Translations under genes and position numbers: made by a program
Part shown: positions 21,201 through 32,448 of the stretch, piece by piece
How positions within the stretch are numbered: the first letter of the stretch is position 1
Layout of the letters: each line of letters begins with the position of its first letter
Notes under the pieces: model-generated
Told to the model about the DNA's origin: nothing
Databases searched by the model: none
What the model saw: only the letters and a program-made list of their open reading frames with translations
Source: Neovahlkampfia damariscottae
Lineage: Eukaryota; Heterolobosea; Selenaionea; Neovahlkampfiida; Neovahlkampfiidae
Length of the DNA stretch: 64,000 nucleotides
NCBI GenBank assembly: GCA_016618085.1
Contig: JABLTG010000008.1
Coordinates: 1-64,000, forward strand
Direction: 5' to 3'

Positions 21201-24200
21201 AGTCAAATTAAAATTAAATTTAATGAATTTAATATTGAAAAAAGAGGAATTTATTTAAACTCAACAATGATATATTGTGATTTTATTCCGAAAATGTTTA
21301 ATCCAATCCAATTACCAACAAAAACAGGTATATCTATTTCATGGGATGGTGAATATTATGAACCAATTCCTGGTTCATTATTGATCAAACCAATTTGTAA
21401 TTCATTTGATTTCTTTTGACTATTTTTAGATTTTGATTTTTCACCAAAAAGAATACCACAAGGACTATCTGCTGAATTTCAACTTGATTTTCCACCTTTA
21501 GATGTTCAAAATGATGAATTATTAGTATATTTGGAACCTGGAATGATTCCTATGACTTGTCGTTTGAATTACAAATTCTGCTCTTCTGGAACATTCCTCT
21601 TTCAAAATTTCGTTGATTACTCCTTCTCTTTCAAATATAAAAATACAACTGACAATGATATAAAACAGCAATTTGTTCAACCAGAAAAAAACATTATCAA
21701 ATTATACAAAACTCCAACTGTAACCAGATTAGAAACAACTGTAATCCCAGTAGAAATGAATGCTCCAATGAAAATATTTGGGAGTGGATTTTCGAATGCA
21801 GAAAATGTTAAAGTTAGACTTTCAAATTTAGATGGTTCTGATATTGTCACTGCCACGTATAACAATATCATTGATGATTCAACAGTTGAATTCACTTTTC
21901 CAAGAATACTTAATGTTTCAACAAACAAAAAAATTGAGATCAGTTATAATGATTTCACATATACAACTATAACTTCAGATTTGATATTTTTTGAAAATCC
22001 AGAAATTTATAGAATTGAAAATGAAAACTACCAATCATTACCTTCAATTTTTTCTTTTCAAAAAACGAATTTGACTGTGTATGGAAAGAATTTTATACCT
22101 TCAAATACACATACAAAAATTCAGCTCTTCAATAATTTAGCTTCATATACTTCGAGTGAATATTTTTTTATAAATTCGGAGAAAATTGTTTTCACGGCTC
22201 CTCCAATTGATGACTTTAATGCAACAGAAACATTTCAGTATCCAGTTCAAATGAAATTTTATTATTCACTGAACGATGGAGTTCATGGATTCACTTTTGG
22301 AGTTTATTATGTCGACAAATTCACACCAATTATTCTTTCAAGTGCTACCCCAAATATTATTGGAAGAAAAGCATATGATATTTCTGTTCAAGGGATTGGA
22401 TTTGATCAAATATCAAAGTGTCAATTCATGATTGGAAAAAATTATGTGTATAAAGAACCAAAGATCGTTGATTCCAGCACTGTTATTTGTCAAATTGATA
22501 GTTTGGATAATTTCGAATCAATTGAATTATTTGTTACGAATACTTTCAATGATTCATCAAATGGAATAATCATTCAATATTTTGATTCACCTATAATTGA
22601 TTCAATTTCTCCTGATAGTGGTGTAAGTTTAGGAGGATATGATTTGACAATCACTGGTTCGGGATTCACTAATAAATTCAACTCATTGTGGGTTACAATT
22701 GGAAGTTTTGTGTATCAAAATTGTATTTTCAAATCCTCAACTCAAATAGTTTGCACTTTACATGCACATCCAGCAGGTGAATCATCCATTAACTTTAGTT
22801 ACAATAATATTGATTACATAGAATCACCACAAAAAATTACATTTGAAGGATGCAGTCCAGGAACAAGTGCATTGAATTATACAATCAGTTGTACATTTTG
22901 TGAAGAAGGAACTTATAAACCAACGATTGGTTTTGGAAAATGGTTTGATTTTTTTAAACTAAATTCTTTAAGTTTTGAATGTCCAGAGGGTACTTACATG
23001 AATCAAAAGAATGCAACCCAATGTTTTGAATGTCCTATTTATTCAACCTCGAAGGCTGGTGCAAAAGATGTCAAAGAATGTTATTGCAGTGATGGAAACT
23101 TTATTGATCCATCCAACAAATATAATTGTTTACCTTGTCCACAAGGTGGAATTTGTCAAGGTGATAATTTAACTAAACCAATTGCACAACCTGGATATTG
23201 GTATACAGATGATAAATATTGGTCATTTTATTCATGTTATCCAAAATCATCTTGCGGTGGATTTGGTTCAGAAAACTGTACTGCAGGATATACAGGATCT
23301 CTTTGTGGATATTGTATTGATGGTTATTATAAAAACAAAAATATTTGTTATTCATGTGATTCAATTTATCTTACTTTATTGAAATTTTTTGCATTAATTT
23401 TATTTTTAATTACATTTTCATTAATTGTAATTATTTCATCACAATATTCACCAACATTATTTTCATCCATTTTTATCGTTATAATTTATTGGCAAATTGT
23501 TTCAATAATGTCAAAATATGATATTAAATGGCCAGAAGTTGTTGGAATAACATTAACTGTTTCATCGGCTTCTAATTTTAATTTTGACTTTTTATCACCT
23601 GCTTGTTTATTAAGAGGAATACCATTTTATGTTATTTGGATTTTAAAAATGTTATTGCCACTTTATTTTTTGATCATTTTCATTGGATTATATTTTTATG
23701 GAATTCTAAGATCATTGTTCGCTAGAATCATTGGAAGAAGATGTATAAAATGTTTAAATATCAAATATAAAAGACCATACTCATTAGATTCAGATTCAGA
23801 TGACGACGAAAAAAAGAGAGAAAGAAAGCATAAATCTGGATTCTTCAAAAAAAAGGGGATTTGGATACTCAATCAAATCATTTGGATTCGAAATATGATT
23901 ATTTGGACATTTGAAAGACCATCAAGTATTGTTGATCATAAATTATTATTTCATAAATTAGTGAACTCATTTAGTTCATTGATCTCTTTGATTTATATTT
24001 TTTTGATTTCAACTACATCAGAAATATTTATTTACACAAATCAACCAGATGGAAGTGCAACTTTAAACTCATCACCAGATATTTTCATTGGAAAAACACC
24101 ATGGTTATATATGCTTCCTTTGAGTATTCTTTGGTATATCATTTTTGTATTTGGTGTTATTGGATATTTCCTTGTAATGATCATTCTTCAAAAAAGAGTA

Positions 24201-25322
24201 AAAACGGATCAATATATGTTGGTTAGATTCAAATTCGTTTTATTGAGATTTCGAAAAAAATACTTTTTTTGGAAATTGGTCAATACATTTAGAATGCTTA
24301 TCATTTCAATGTTGAACATCTTTTTTGGACCAAAATTTGCGATTGTTTTAAGTATTTTCGTAATTTTCATTTATATGACTTTGCATGTTCATCATATCCC
24401 TTATCGGAAAAAATTACAGTAACATCTTTTTGTATTTAATTTCTTTAGTAATATTATTGAATATTTGGTGTTAATTGCAACATTAATGACTTTATTTTTT
24501 GGATTATTATTTTTGACCAATAAATTTGATAATTCAGTAATTCAAACTACTGCAGTGGTTGTTTCAACAACATTAATTGTTCTTTTCAATTCAATTGTTA
24601 TTATATTTGTCATTTGGGATATTATTATTCGAAATAGAACAACTACCAAAAATAGAAAGAAAAAGAAAAGAATCGAAAGATTCAAAAGAATTAGGGATTA
24701 TCAAAGAAAGAAATATTCGGGTCACAATGATGGCGAAGATTTTGTTTTCTCTTTCAATTTTAGAGAATTCAAAATTGACGAAGAAGATGAAAAGATCAAA
24801 ACGATGAATGACATCATTTTTGATCTACTCTCTTGGAGAAGAGTTGTGAATAACTTTAAAAGATTTAAAAAGAAAAGAAGAAGTGTTAATCAAAAAGTAG
24901 GAAGAATTTCAATGTCTGCTTCAGAATTCAGCAAATCTGACCTTGCAAAAGATGATTTGGATCCATTAGATAAATTAGAGGAAATAAAAGCGATTGAAAT
25001 GAGAGAAATGTCAAAAAAATCAAAAGAGAATGAAGCGTCTCAAACTGAAAAAAAGAATCAACAGATAATTACTCAGGAGATAGATGACAAGAATGGTGTT
25101 GAAATTTCCATTTCTCATCCAGACCAACAAAAAATTGAAGAGATTTCTTTCAGTGTCTCAACTCGAGAAATTAGTTCTTCTTTGAGTTTGATGGAAAAAT
25201 TAGCAATGAAGGAAAATGAACCCTTGGAGGAAGAAGAAAATGATTCTAAAATACTAAATTCGCCATCATCGTTCAATGAAAATGAAGTTGAGAATTCAAA
25301 TGAACAAGGAATTCAAGAATAA
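18223..25322 (+). CDS. Large TIG/IPT-repeat, Cys-rich, multi-membrane surface protein (paralog of 4137-9398)
   Basis: Eight exons: 18223-18624, 18662-19112, 19151-19438, 19467-20069, 20104-20250, 20284-21396, 21430-24418, 24449-25322; 2288 aa, TAA. Introns are 28-38 nt. The order is signal peptide (FLFVLILMLTTS), an Asn-rich ectodomain with TIG/IPT repeats (for example IDSISPDSGVSLGGYDLTI near 1390), a Cys-rich block from about 1475 (CEEGTYKP, CPEGTYM, CPQGGICQG), about eight membrane spans from 1648, then a charged tail of about 230 residues. The segment KLHNIIEYLVLI aligns with FHNIMEYMILL of the shorter paralog. The long Thr/Asn tracts suggest heavy glycosylation. The role as receptor or adhesin is inferred. 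Confidence 0.8.
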
Positions 25323-25452
25323 AATTGTTTGAAATATGGTTTATGTTTCTTAATCTGTTCAATGTCCAAAACAATCGTCAACATAATTTGGTTGAAAAAA
25401 GAAATGTGGGATATTGATGTCAATTTTTTCAGTTTATAATTTTCTATGAAAA

Positions 25453-25523
25453 GTTGTCGTAGTTCAATGGTCAGAGCAGTCGTCTCTAAAACGATTAATG
25501 TGGGTTCGATCCCCGCCGACAGC
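25453..25523 (+). tRNA. tRNA with anticodon CUA (reads UAG): suppressor or reassigned-codon tRNA
   Basis: 71-nt cloverleaf. The acceptor stem GTTGTCG pairs with CGACAGC (one G-U). The D stem GTTC/GAGC encloses AATGGTCA. The anticodon stem GTCGT/ACGAT encloses the 7-nt loop CTCTAAA, so U33 is 25485, the anticodon CUA is 25486-25488 and A37 follows. The variable loop is TAAT and the T arm GTGGG-TTCGATC-CCCGC. Internal A and B boxes are canonical (TAGTTCAATGG, GGTTCGATCCC). Discriminator base A73; CCA is not encoded. A T-run follows as pol III terminator. The short variable loop argues against Leu or Ser and G1-C72 against eukaryotic Tyr; the loop differs from that of a CCA Trp tRNA by one base. 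The amino acid carried is unknown. Confidence 0.9.
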
Positions 25524-25585
25524 AAATATTTTTTGGTTTTGTTGCTTCTCTTCTGCATTCCAAAACAAAATAAAAAATGAAAAAA

Positions 25586-25703
25586 GCTTGCAACACTCCC
25601 GGTTCCCAGGTGGTCTCCCACCCTAGTACTAGGAGAGCCTGTAGGAGTTTAACTTCGCAAATCGGACGGGATGCGGTGTATTCTCCTAAGTATGGTCGCA
25701 AGC
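25586..25703 (-). rRNA. 5S ribosomal RNA
   Basis: The minus strand reads as a complete 118-nt eukaryotic 5S rRNA. Both ends pair (GCTTGCGAC with GTTGCAAGC). The internal promoter region carries AGTTAAACTCC and the 3' domain reads GTACTAGGGTGGGAGACC ACC. A T6 tract follows on the transcribed strand as pol III terminator. It converges on the tRNA 62 nt away. Confidence 0.95.
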
Positions 25704-25847
25704 GATAGTTTAACTTCCAAAAAGAAAATTGTTGAGAATTGAGTACAATATGAAATTCTTTTTTTTTTTGATTATTGAAAAGAATATGAAATAAACAAAT
25801 CACTGTTTCAAATTGAAATAAACAAACTATAAAATGAGATAAATGAT

Positions 25848-28679
25848 TTATAATTTTTCATGTCCCAGATCTTGATTTTCCACCAACGAATGAAATTCAT
25901 TTTGTAATTTTTTGTGTCTAACAAGAATAATGATAATAACTGAAACAAGAAGAACAATTACAAAAACGAAAAGAGTTGAAGCAATGATCACCCATATAAT
26001 TGGAAATTGATATCCAATTGGACAACTTTCTGTTGTACTATTTTTTTCAACTCCAAAAGCACAAGATTCATACCAAATATCTGCTGTTTTTCTCCAAGTA
26101 TCATGTCTAATTCCATTTTCACATTGACCTTTCACCAATTCAAAATCATTATCAGTACACTTTTTACAAGCAAAAGCTGAATAAATTTCAACAACATATT
26201 CTTTTGGAATGAATGAAAAAATTCCAATGTCATTTGAAGGATCAAATGAAACTGATTTCTCGTCACAATATAAATTTATGAACATCACATTAATAGCATC
26301 TTTTCCTTTGAAATTTGTTAATTCAAATTGTAATGAAGAAAATTTTTCTATTCGAGATGTGAATTTTTGATTCACTTACCATCATAAGAAATGCTCATTT
26401 TTTCAGCTGATGTTGCTAAATCACCTGTTTTTGGATCAAAAATACATCCATACGATCCTTTTGGGCAAGCAGCATTTTCAGAAGCATCTAAATTGAATCC
26501 AAACTTTTCATTTGAAAAAGGTGTTCCAATTTTATTTGCCTTCAACTGGTTTCTATCAAAATGTTAAAATTCTGTTCATTATTTACATCAAATGAAGAAG
26601 ATCATATTTTTTGTTTTTGAAAGAAAATTGACCACTACCTTCAGGCCATGAGCAGAATGCAGAACCCTTTGGTGCTTTCATACCAACACCACAAGATTCA
26701 CATTTTGGAAATCCAACATTTGAGTATGTGTCTATTTCACATTCATCACATTTGGATTGGTTGTTATTTGGATAGGTACCTGGAAAGCATCCATCACAAT
26801 AATATGCACCATTTGAACTAATAGTACCTGCTTTACAATTAAAACAATCATCTGAACCACCAATTGGAGATCCATGAACTGTAATATTCTAATGAATGGT
26901 AAATGATTTTTTTGAGTCATACTTTGAGTACTGCTCTGTTACAAGTAAAATGAGGATCATGTAATAATCCTGAAACATAATCAATCTTTAGGGTATGTTT
27001 TCCCATTGTTAAATCAAAAATTTCAACTTCACTATTTGAATTACATCCAGAACAAAATTTGTTTTTTATAATTTTGCCATCAATCCAGAACTGAAGAAAA
27101 CCGGAACTTTGTAAACAAGATAATTCATAATGTACATGAATATCTGGTTTTAAAGTTGAATTTATGATTGAATTGATTTCAATTGGTATTTCCAACCAAG
27201 AATTTGAAATACCATTTCCATAACCTGAATCAGAATGATCTCCAATCATTCTCCAACCTTGTGATGAACAATCTCCTGAACAGCCAGTCTTCCAACCTGA
27301 TTTCAATGGGTATTCAAATTTGGTGATGTATTCTCTCTTTAAAGAAAGAAATTTTCCTGAATTGCATGTAATGCATTTCTTACCATCTTTATTATACATT
27401 CCATCTCCACAAGCAATACATTGAGTATTTTGTAATTCATAACCAGGTAAACAACTGTCAATACACCCAACTGTTTCATTATTCGGTAATTGAACTGATG
27501 ATTCATGAGTTTTATTACACAATATTGGTTCAATCCACTGATAAATTTTGTATCGTTGATTTGATTCACATGATGTATAAGTAGGATAATAGTCGTGTGA
27601 ATTACAGGCAGGAGCCTTAACATGACATTTTATAGCCCCAGGAAAAGAGTCTTCAAGTGGAGGACAATCAACGCAGTTTGAAGCACCAGCAATTGGATTA
27701 TAAGTTCCAGCAGGACATAAAGTACAGTTTGAAGATCCAATTTCACTATAAGACCCAGGTGGACAGTCATCACAAGTTAAAGCAACATCATAAACATTTG
27801 TAATTTTGATATTTCTTAATTTTGCTTTATCTTCTCCGACAGTGGTCACAAAATCTTTTGTGAATTTCCATTCCAATACATGAGCACCAGGAGCTAACAC
27901 ATAACTCACTTTCTATTTTGTTAAAAAAAAAATTTCTTTTACTTTCCATGTTAATTGAGTTGATTTTCTGAATTTTTCAACTGAATCAATATAAAAGTTA
28001 AAACGATCATAATATGGTTCTGCATCAACTTGATATTCAAAGGTTAAATTTCCGTATTGTCTCATCTTTTAACAAATTAATTTTTTAATTTTTTTTACTG
28101 AAACTGAATACGTGAGTGTGGTTACTGTATCATCTGAATTTGCACCTGAATCAATATAACTGCCTTTTAGTTGCCATTCTTGACATGGTTGCCACGAGTA
28201 AGCTTTGCATTTCCTTCTGAAAGGACCTGGCCATTCATCCCATTTGTTATATTCAATATCAGGAGTGGACATTTTACCAGCAGAACATTTTTCACAGGCA
28301 ATTGTAGTTGTATTAAAGTATTCTCCAAAATCACAAGTCAAATCACATGAAAGTCCTTTTACAGGTGAAGGTAATGATTTGCCGTGACAAATTGCAGGAG
28401 GTCCTTACGAAAAAGTTTAATGATTTTTTGTTTTTCTTTTTACTCCAAAAGAAATATAAATCTTTTTTATTGTTTATGCAATTCGTAAAATGTCCGTTCA
28501 TATCTCCGTCACCACAAACTATTGTTGTTTAGATTATTTGAAAAAATAAAACCACAATTTGTATTATTTGGAAAAAAGGTGATGCCTGTATCAATTCCAC
28601 AGGTTATATCATTACATTTTCCACTTTGTGCGTAAATTAAAAACAGATGAGAAAACAGCAAACAAATGAGAATTTTCAT
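25848..28679 (-). CDS. ELAPOR1/2 (KIAA1324)-like type I membrane protein
   Basis: Eight exons on the minus strand: 28679-28553, 28518-28444, 28403-28099, 28065-27943, 27912-26923, 26888-26587, 26552-26380, 26347-25848; 864 aa, TAA. It has a signal peptide (MKILICLLFSHLFLIYAQ), Cys-rich GCC2/GCC3 modules (CPPGSYSEIG, CPAGTYNPIAG), and blocks resembling ELAPOR in the same order: GLSCDLTCDFGEY, KWDEWPGPF, and ACNSHDYYPTYTSCES followed by YQWIEPILC. One C-terminal span (IIWVIIASTLFVFVIVLLVS) is followed by a 30-residue tail. Human ELAPORs act in endosome, lysosome and trans-Golgi trafficking and have a mannose-6-phosphate-receptor-like domain. ATTGG at about 28689 lies just upstream of the start. 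Confidence 0.8.
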
Positions 28680-29085
28680 CGATCGATTTGATTGGTTGTG
28701 TACCACAATTTGAAAATTGTTCAAAATTTATAATTTTTGAAATGAACTTTTTTTGATATTTTTATGAAGGGTTTCGAAGACATTTTGATAATTTTTCAAG
28801 GTGCTCAATAGCTTCTTCAGACGATCGTATAGATCTCTGCAGGTTTGACAATTCCAAAATAACTAATTCATTATTCTTAGGTAACGGGTGACAAGTGTGG
28901 TTTGAAATATTCTGTCAATACCTGATCAGTACATTTTTTGCACAAAGAAAAAAACTCCAGTTTTGAAAATTGCAAAAAAACTGAAAGTATTTTTTTTTCA
29001 CAAATAAATTAGATTTCAAAATTTTTGATATTTTTTTTTTCTATCCAATCAGGTTGGTTTTCAAGAAAAAAAATTCAGAGGTTTT
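28680..29085. other. Intergenic region
   Basis: About 400 bp, A/T-rich with T runs. No open frame or RNA fold is recognised. ATTGG near 28689 probably serves the leftward ELAPOR-like gene, and CCAAT at 29045-29049 the EF-hand gene. Confidence 0.5.
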
Positions 29086-29490
29086 ATGGGTAACGGATTG
29101 AAAGACTTTGAACAAGCATTTGCTGAACCAAAAGACTATTCCACTTTCTTGAATTTATTCAACAAATATGATACAAATAAAAATGGAACTTTAGATTCAA
29201 CAGAGTTTGAAGGATTTAAAAAAGATTTGGTTTGTTTCATAGAGAAAAATGCAATGGGTATACGAAGAAAAAGAGAAGCAGAAGAAGCTCAAAAAAAAAT
29301 AATCACAAATATTACAGAAGAATTAGAAGTTTCAACAAAATTACTGAATTCTGTTATGGACTCGGAAAATAAAATGTTGGAAAATTTAAAAAGTCTTCAA
29401 TTTGAAGATTTAGATGTAAACAATGATAAAGAAATTTCCTATCGTGAATTTGCAAATGGATTATCAAAAAAAATGGAGAAAAATTTTTAA
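29086..29490 (+). CDS. EF-hand calcium-binding protein, probably N-myristoylated
   Basis: Single exon, 134 aa, TAA. Two EF-hand loops are visible: DTNKNGTLDSTEF (about 29-41, canonical Asp/Asn/Gly/Glu ligands) and DVNNDKEISYREF near 109-121, where Lys replaces the usual Gly at loop position 6. A charged helix separates them. The start MGNGLKD has Gly at position 2 with small residues following, a plausible myristoylation signal that would tether it to membranes. Calcium sensor role is inferred; no enzymatic domain is seen. CCAAT lies 37 nt before the ATG. Confidence 0.85.
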   Translation: MGNGLKDFEQAFAEPKDYSTFLNLFNKYDTNKNGTLDSTEFEGFKKDLVCFIEKNAMGIRRKREAEEAQKKIITNITEELEVSTKLLNSVMDSENKMLENLKSLQFEDLDVNNDKEISYREFANGLSKKMEKNF

Positions 29491-29772
29491 GTATTAAATT
29501 TTGAAATAAATTTCTTGAATAAAAATAACATTATTCGTTTCAGGCATGTCAATTTAACTGACGTATACCTCAGACTTTAGTATTCTTCAACATTGACTCC
29601 ATAATGAGTCTTGAATATCTATAATTAGACTACCAACGAACTAACTTCTTAGTGACACTATTGGAATCTCTTTGTACAATAATATTGGCTTAAATTGTAA
29701 CTGTTAAATTAAATTCAAATAAAATGATTGGTCAGTTCCCAGAAATTGATATTATTGGACAAACAAATTGTT

Positions 29773-30132
29773 ATGAAGTTCTCAAGTGTTGTTTGTTTTT
29801 TGGTGATTTTATTTTCCCTTTACACGATGTCAGAAGCTGCTACAAAAGAAGTGCAAGCTACTTGTGATCAACCAAAAAGTAAATTGGTCACTTTTGTTCT
29901 TTCCATTATGCTTGGAGGAATTGGAGTTGACAGATTTTACACAGGATACATTTTATTTGGAATATTAAAATTAACTATTAACATTGTTTCATGTGGCGTA
30001 TGTGGCTGGATTTGGTGGTTAATTGGTAATTCAAATTTATAATTTTTTTTAACACTAACAGATTGGATTGCTATTCTCTCAGGTTCTTGGAATTCAGATG
30101 CTGCTGGATGTAAATTCAAACAAGACTTTTAA
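29773..30132 (+). CDS. TM2-domain membrane protein
   Basis: Exons 29773-30025 and 30062-30132, 36-nt intron; 107 aa, TAA. A signal peptide (MKFSSVVCFLVILFSLYTMSEA) is followed by the TM2 signature: KLVTFVLSIMLGGIGVDRFY, then GILKLTINIVSCG and WIWWLIDWIAILSG. The end reads WNSDAAGCKFKQDF, a classic TM2 tail. TM2 proteins are two-span membrane proteins of poorly known function. The start at 29773 puts the signal peptide first; the frame is open 15 codons upstream. Confidence 0.9.
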
Positions 30133-30154
30133 TAAAAAACTTTTTTTTTTATTC

Positions 30155-31904
30155 TCATTTTTCTTCAACATCTTCTCCAATAAGTTCATCAACTTCAGTA
30201 AGTTCAACATCACCTTCTTCTTGTTCTTCACGAACTTCAATAGTTTCTTTGACAATATCATAAATTGGACGTTGTGGTAATTGATCTTTTGATGTTAATT
30301 GTTTCCATTGTTCAAAGATTTCATCTGCTTTTCTGTCTTCTGTTTCAACATTCTTCATTCTTTCATTGATTGACGATAATTGATCATATTTCTTTGGTTC
30401 TAATTCAATACCAAGCTCTGCACCTTCATCAGCTTTCTTACTTTCATTAATAATTTCCATCATTAATTGAACTAAATATTTTTCATTTGTTTCTTTGTCT
30501 GGATATAAATCTGAACGCATTGTCAAAGTGTGTTTTTTTGGACTATATTTTTTTCCAACAATACTTTTGAATCTTTCAAAAGCTTTCAATGAAAGACCAA
30601 AATCACCAACAAAAGCTTCTAAAATAACTTTTTTCTAATAAAAAAAAATTAAAAATTTTTTCTTCTTACATCTCTTGGTTCTTTCAATGCTGGATCAAAA
30701 TTGATTGAAGTTTGTGTTTTGATTTGATATGTTGGTACCTTTGAATTGTGATATTTATTTTTTACTGGGTTTTCAAAAAAGTTCATTCCGCATTGTTTCA
30801 TTAAATCTGTGAATTGTGTTTTAGTAAAAATTTTTTTTTTTTTACTAATTGCTTCAAGTAAGTTGTCTTCTTCAAATTGTTTTCCTGATTGTTCAACTTT
30901 TTTTTGCCAAGCTTCAAAATTGTTCACAAAATCTTGTTTTTCTTGTAAATTTTGTTTTCCTGCTTCTGAGCTGTTGTACTCATTTATTTCAATCATTTTT
31001 AATAATTCTGGTATACTTTCAATGTGTTCTTTTAAAATCATATCAGGTTTGAAGATCTGTTCAATGCTGAGTGAAAAAATTGAATATTTTTTTTTTTTTT
31101 TTCTTACAAGAAAAGTTCTTGTTTGTCCAATTTTAAAATCAATTTAGTAAAATATTGATCATAATCTTTCATAATTGAATTGACTTCTTTTTGAATTTTT
31201 TCTAATTTTTCCGTATTTTGAATTTCTTTTTTTTGTTTTTCAAAAGGTAATTCTTGTAAATAATTTCTGGTTTCAGAAAGATATTTAAAATAAATATCTT
31301 TTGTTTTTTCAAAATTTGACATCATGGTTGAGTCATTTAATGTCTCAATTTTTGTAAAAATGACTTCTAATTTGTTTAAATTTATTTTCAAAGAATCTTC
31401 TTCAACTTGTTCAACTTGTTTGATTCCATCTTCATCTTCTGTTGATTTATATAAGTTTAGTCTTTTGAAATTTTCTTGATGTTCCATTAGTTTTTTGAGA
31501 ACTAATTCAAGTCTTTTTTTCTCTTTTCTTTGTTGAATTGGACTTTCAATTTCTGATATTTTTTCATATTCAGCAAGTGCCTCTTCAACTGTGTAGTCTT
31601 TTGTATAATCTAATTTTGACTTAATTTTTTTATATTCTTCTAAAGTTAAGTTATCCGAATTTGAATTTTGAAAATCTGAAAATTTTGGTTTTTTATTTGT
31701 TCTAATATCATATTCATATTGATAAGAACTTTCAATATTTGACATTTCTTTTTCTTTAATTCTCTCAAATTCGTCTTCAAATTTCTTTCGATTTTCATCT
31801 TTTAAAGCAATTTGTTTAATTGAAGGAGGTAAATCATTTAAAGTTTGCATTGTTTTAGTTTTTTTTAAACCATTTAATGCTTTGAGTGCATATCTTGAAG
31901 ACAT
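30155..31904 (-). CDS. Mitochondrial ribosomal protein mS35-like
   Basis: Exons 31904-31108, 31066-30670 and 30634-30155; 557 aa, TGA. The C-terminal part carries the mS35 (MRPS35/Rsm24) signature: RDKKVILEAFVGDFGLSLKA, FKSIVGKKYSPKKHTLTM, RSDLYPDKETNEKYLVQ. mS35 belongs to the mitochondrial small subunit, near the head. The protein is much longer than the roughly 320 aa usual for the family, with a lysine/glutamate-rich helical N-terminal half. It begins MSSRYALKALNGLKKTK, a basic amphipathic start suited to mitochondrial import. It shares a 102-bp divergent promoter with the Alba gene. Confidence 0.75.
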
Positions 31905-32006
31905 TTTGTTGAAGAAAAAAATAAGAGAATATTATTGGTGTAAGAAAAAATCTAAATTAACCAATAGAGAAACATTGAAGTTTAACAACCAAAAACTCAT
32001 AAAATA
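31905..32006. promoter_or_regulatory. Divergent promoter with one oriented CCAAT box per gene
   Basis: 102 bp between the mS35 and Alba start codons. ATTGG at 31934-31938 lies 30 nt before the leftward ATG and CCAAT at 31961-31965 lies 42 nt before the rightward ATG, each pointing toward its own gene. Confidence 0.55.
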
Positions 32007-32436
32007 ATGTCAGACGAAAACAAAACAACAGAAGATAAAAATAAAATTCAAGTTTCTAGCCAAAAAAAAAATCTTGCATTCTACGTGTATCTTTCAAAAA
32101 AATTCTTGGCTACACAAGAAACAGTTGAATTAAGTGGATTAGGAAACGGTAAAAAAAAAAAAGAGTAATTCTTTTTTAGCAATCAATATTGTTGTTTCTG
32201 CTGCAGAAATTTTAAAATCAAAAAATTATGCAACAATTGAACAAATTCAAACTTCTTCTGTTGATATGCCTTCACAAAAAGGTAAAAAAAAAACAATCAC
32301 AAAAGCAAAGATTCAAATTTTATTAAAAAAAACAAAAGAATTTGAAAATCTTTACAAAGAAGATTTAAAAGAAGAAGAAGAACGTAAAGCTAAAAAAGAA
32401 GAAGCTAAAAAAGAAAAAAGTGAAAAAACAGAATAA
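32007..32436 (+). CDS. Alba-family nucleic-acid-binding protein
   Basis: Exons 32007-32148 and 32180-32436, 31-nt intron; 132 aa, TAA. The Alba core is clear: a lead strand NLAFYVYLSKKFL, then VELSGLGNAINIVVSAAEIL and NYATIEQIQTSS. The Lys-rich tail (KKEEAKKEKSEK) is typical of eukaryotic Alba proteins. Alba dimers bind RNA or DNA and, in protists, often act in mRNA storage and translation control or as RNase P/MRP subunits. Which role applies here cannot be told. Confidence 0.85.
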
Positions 32437-32448
32437 AAAACCCTTTAT

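Noticed and set aside
25586-25803. 102-codon minus-strand open frame over the 5S region
   Set aside because: It is the 5S rRNA sequence read as protein.
32281-32304. Second intron in the Alba gene at the Lys tract
   Set aside because: Reading straight through keeps the frame and Alba continuity; the putative intron would be about 24 nt and is unnecessary.
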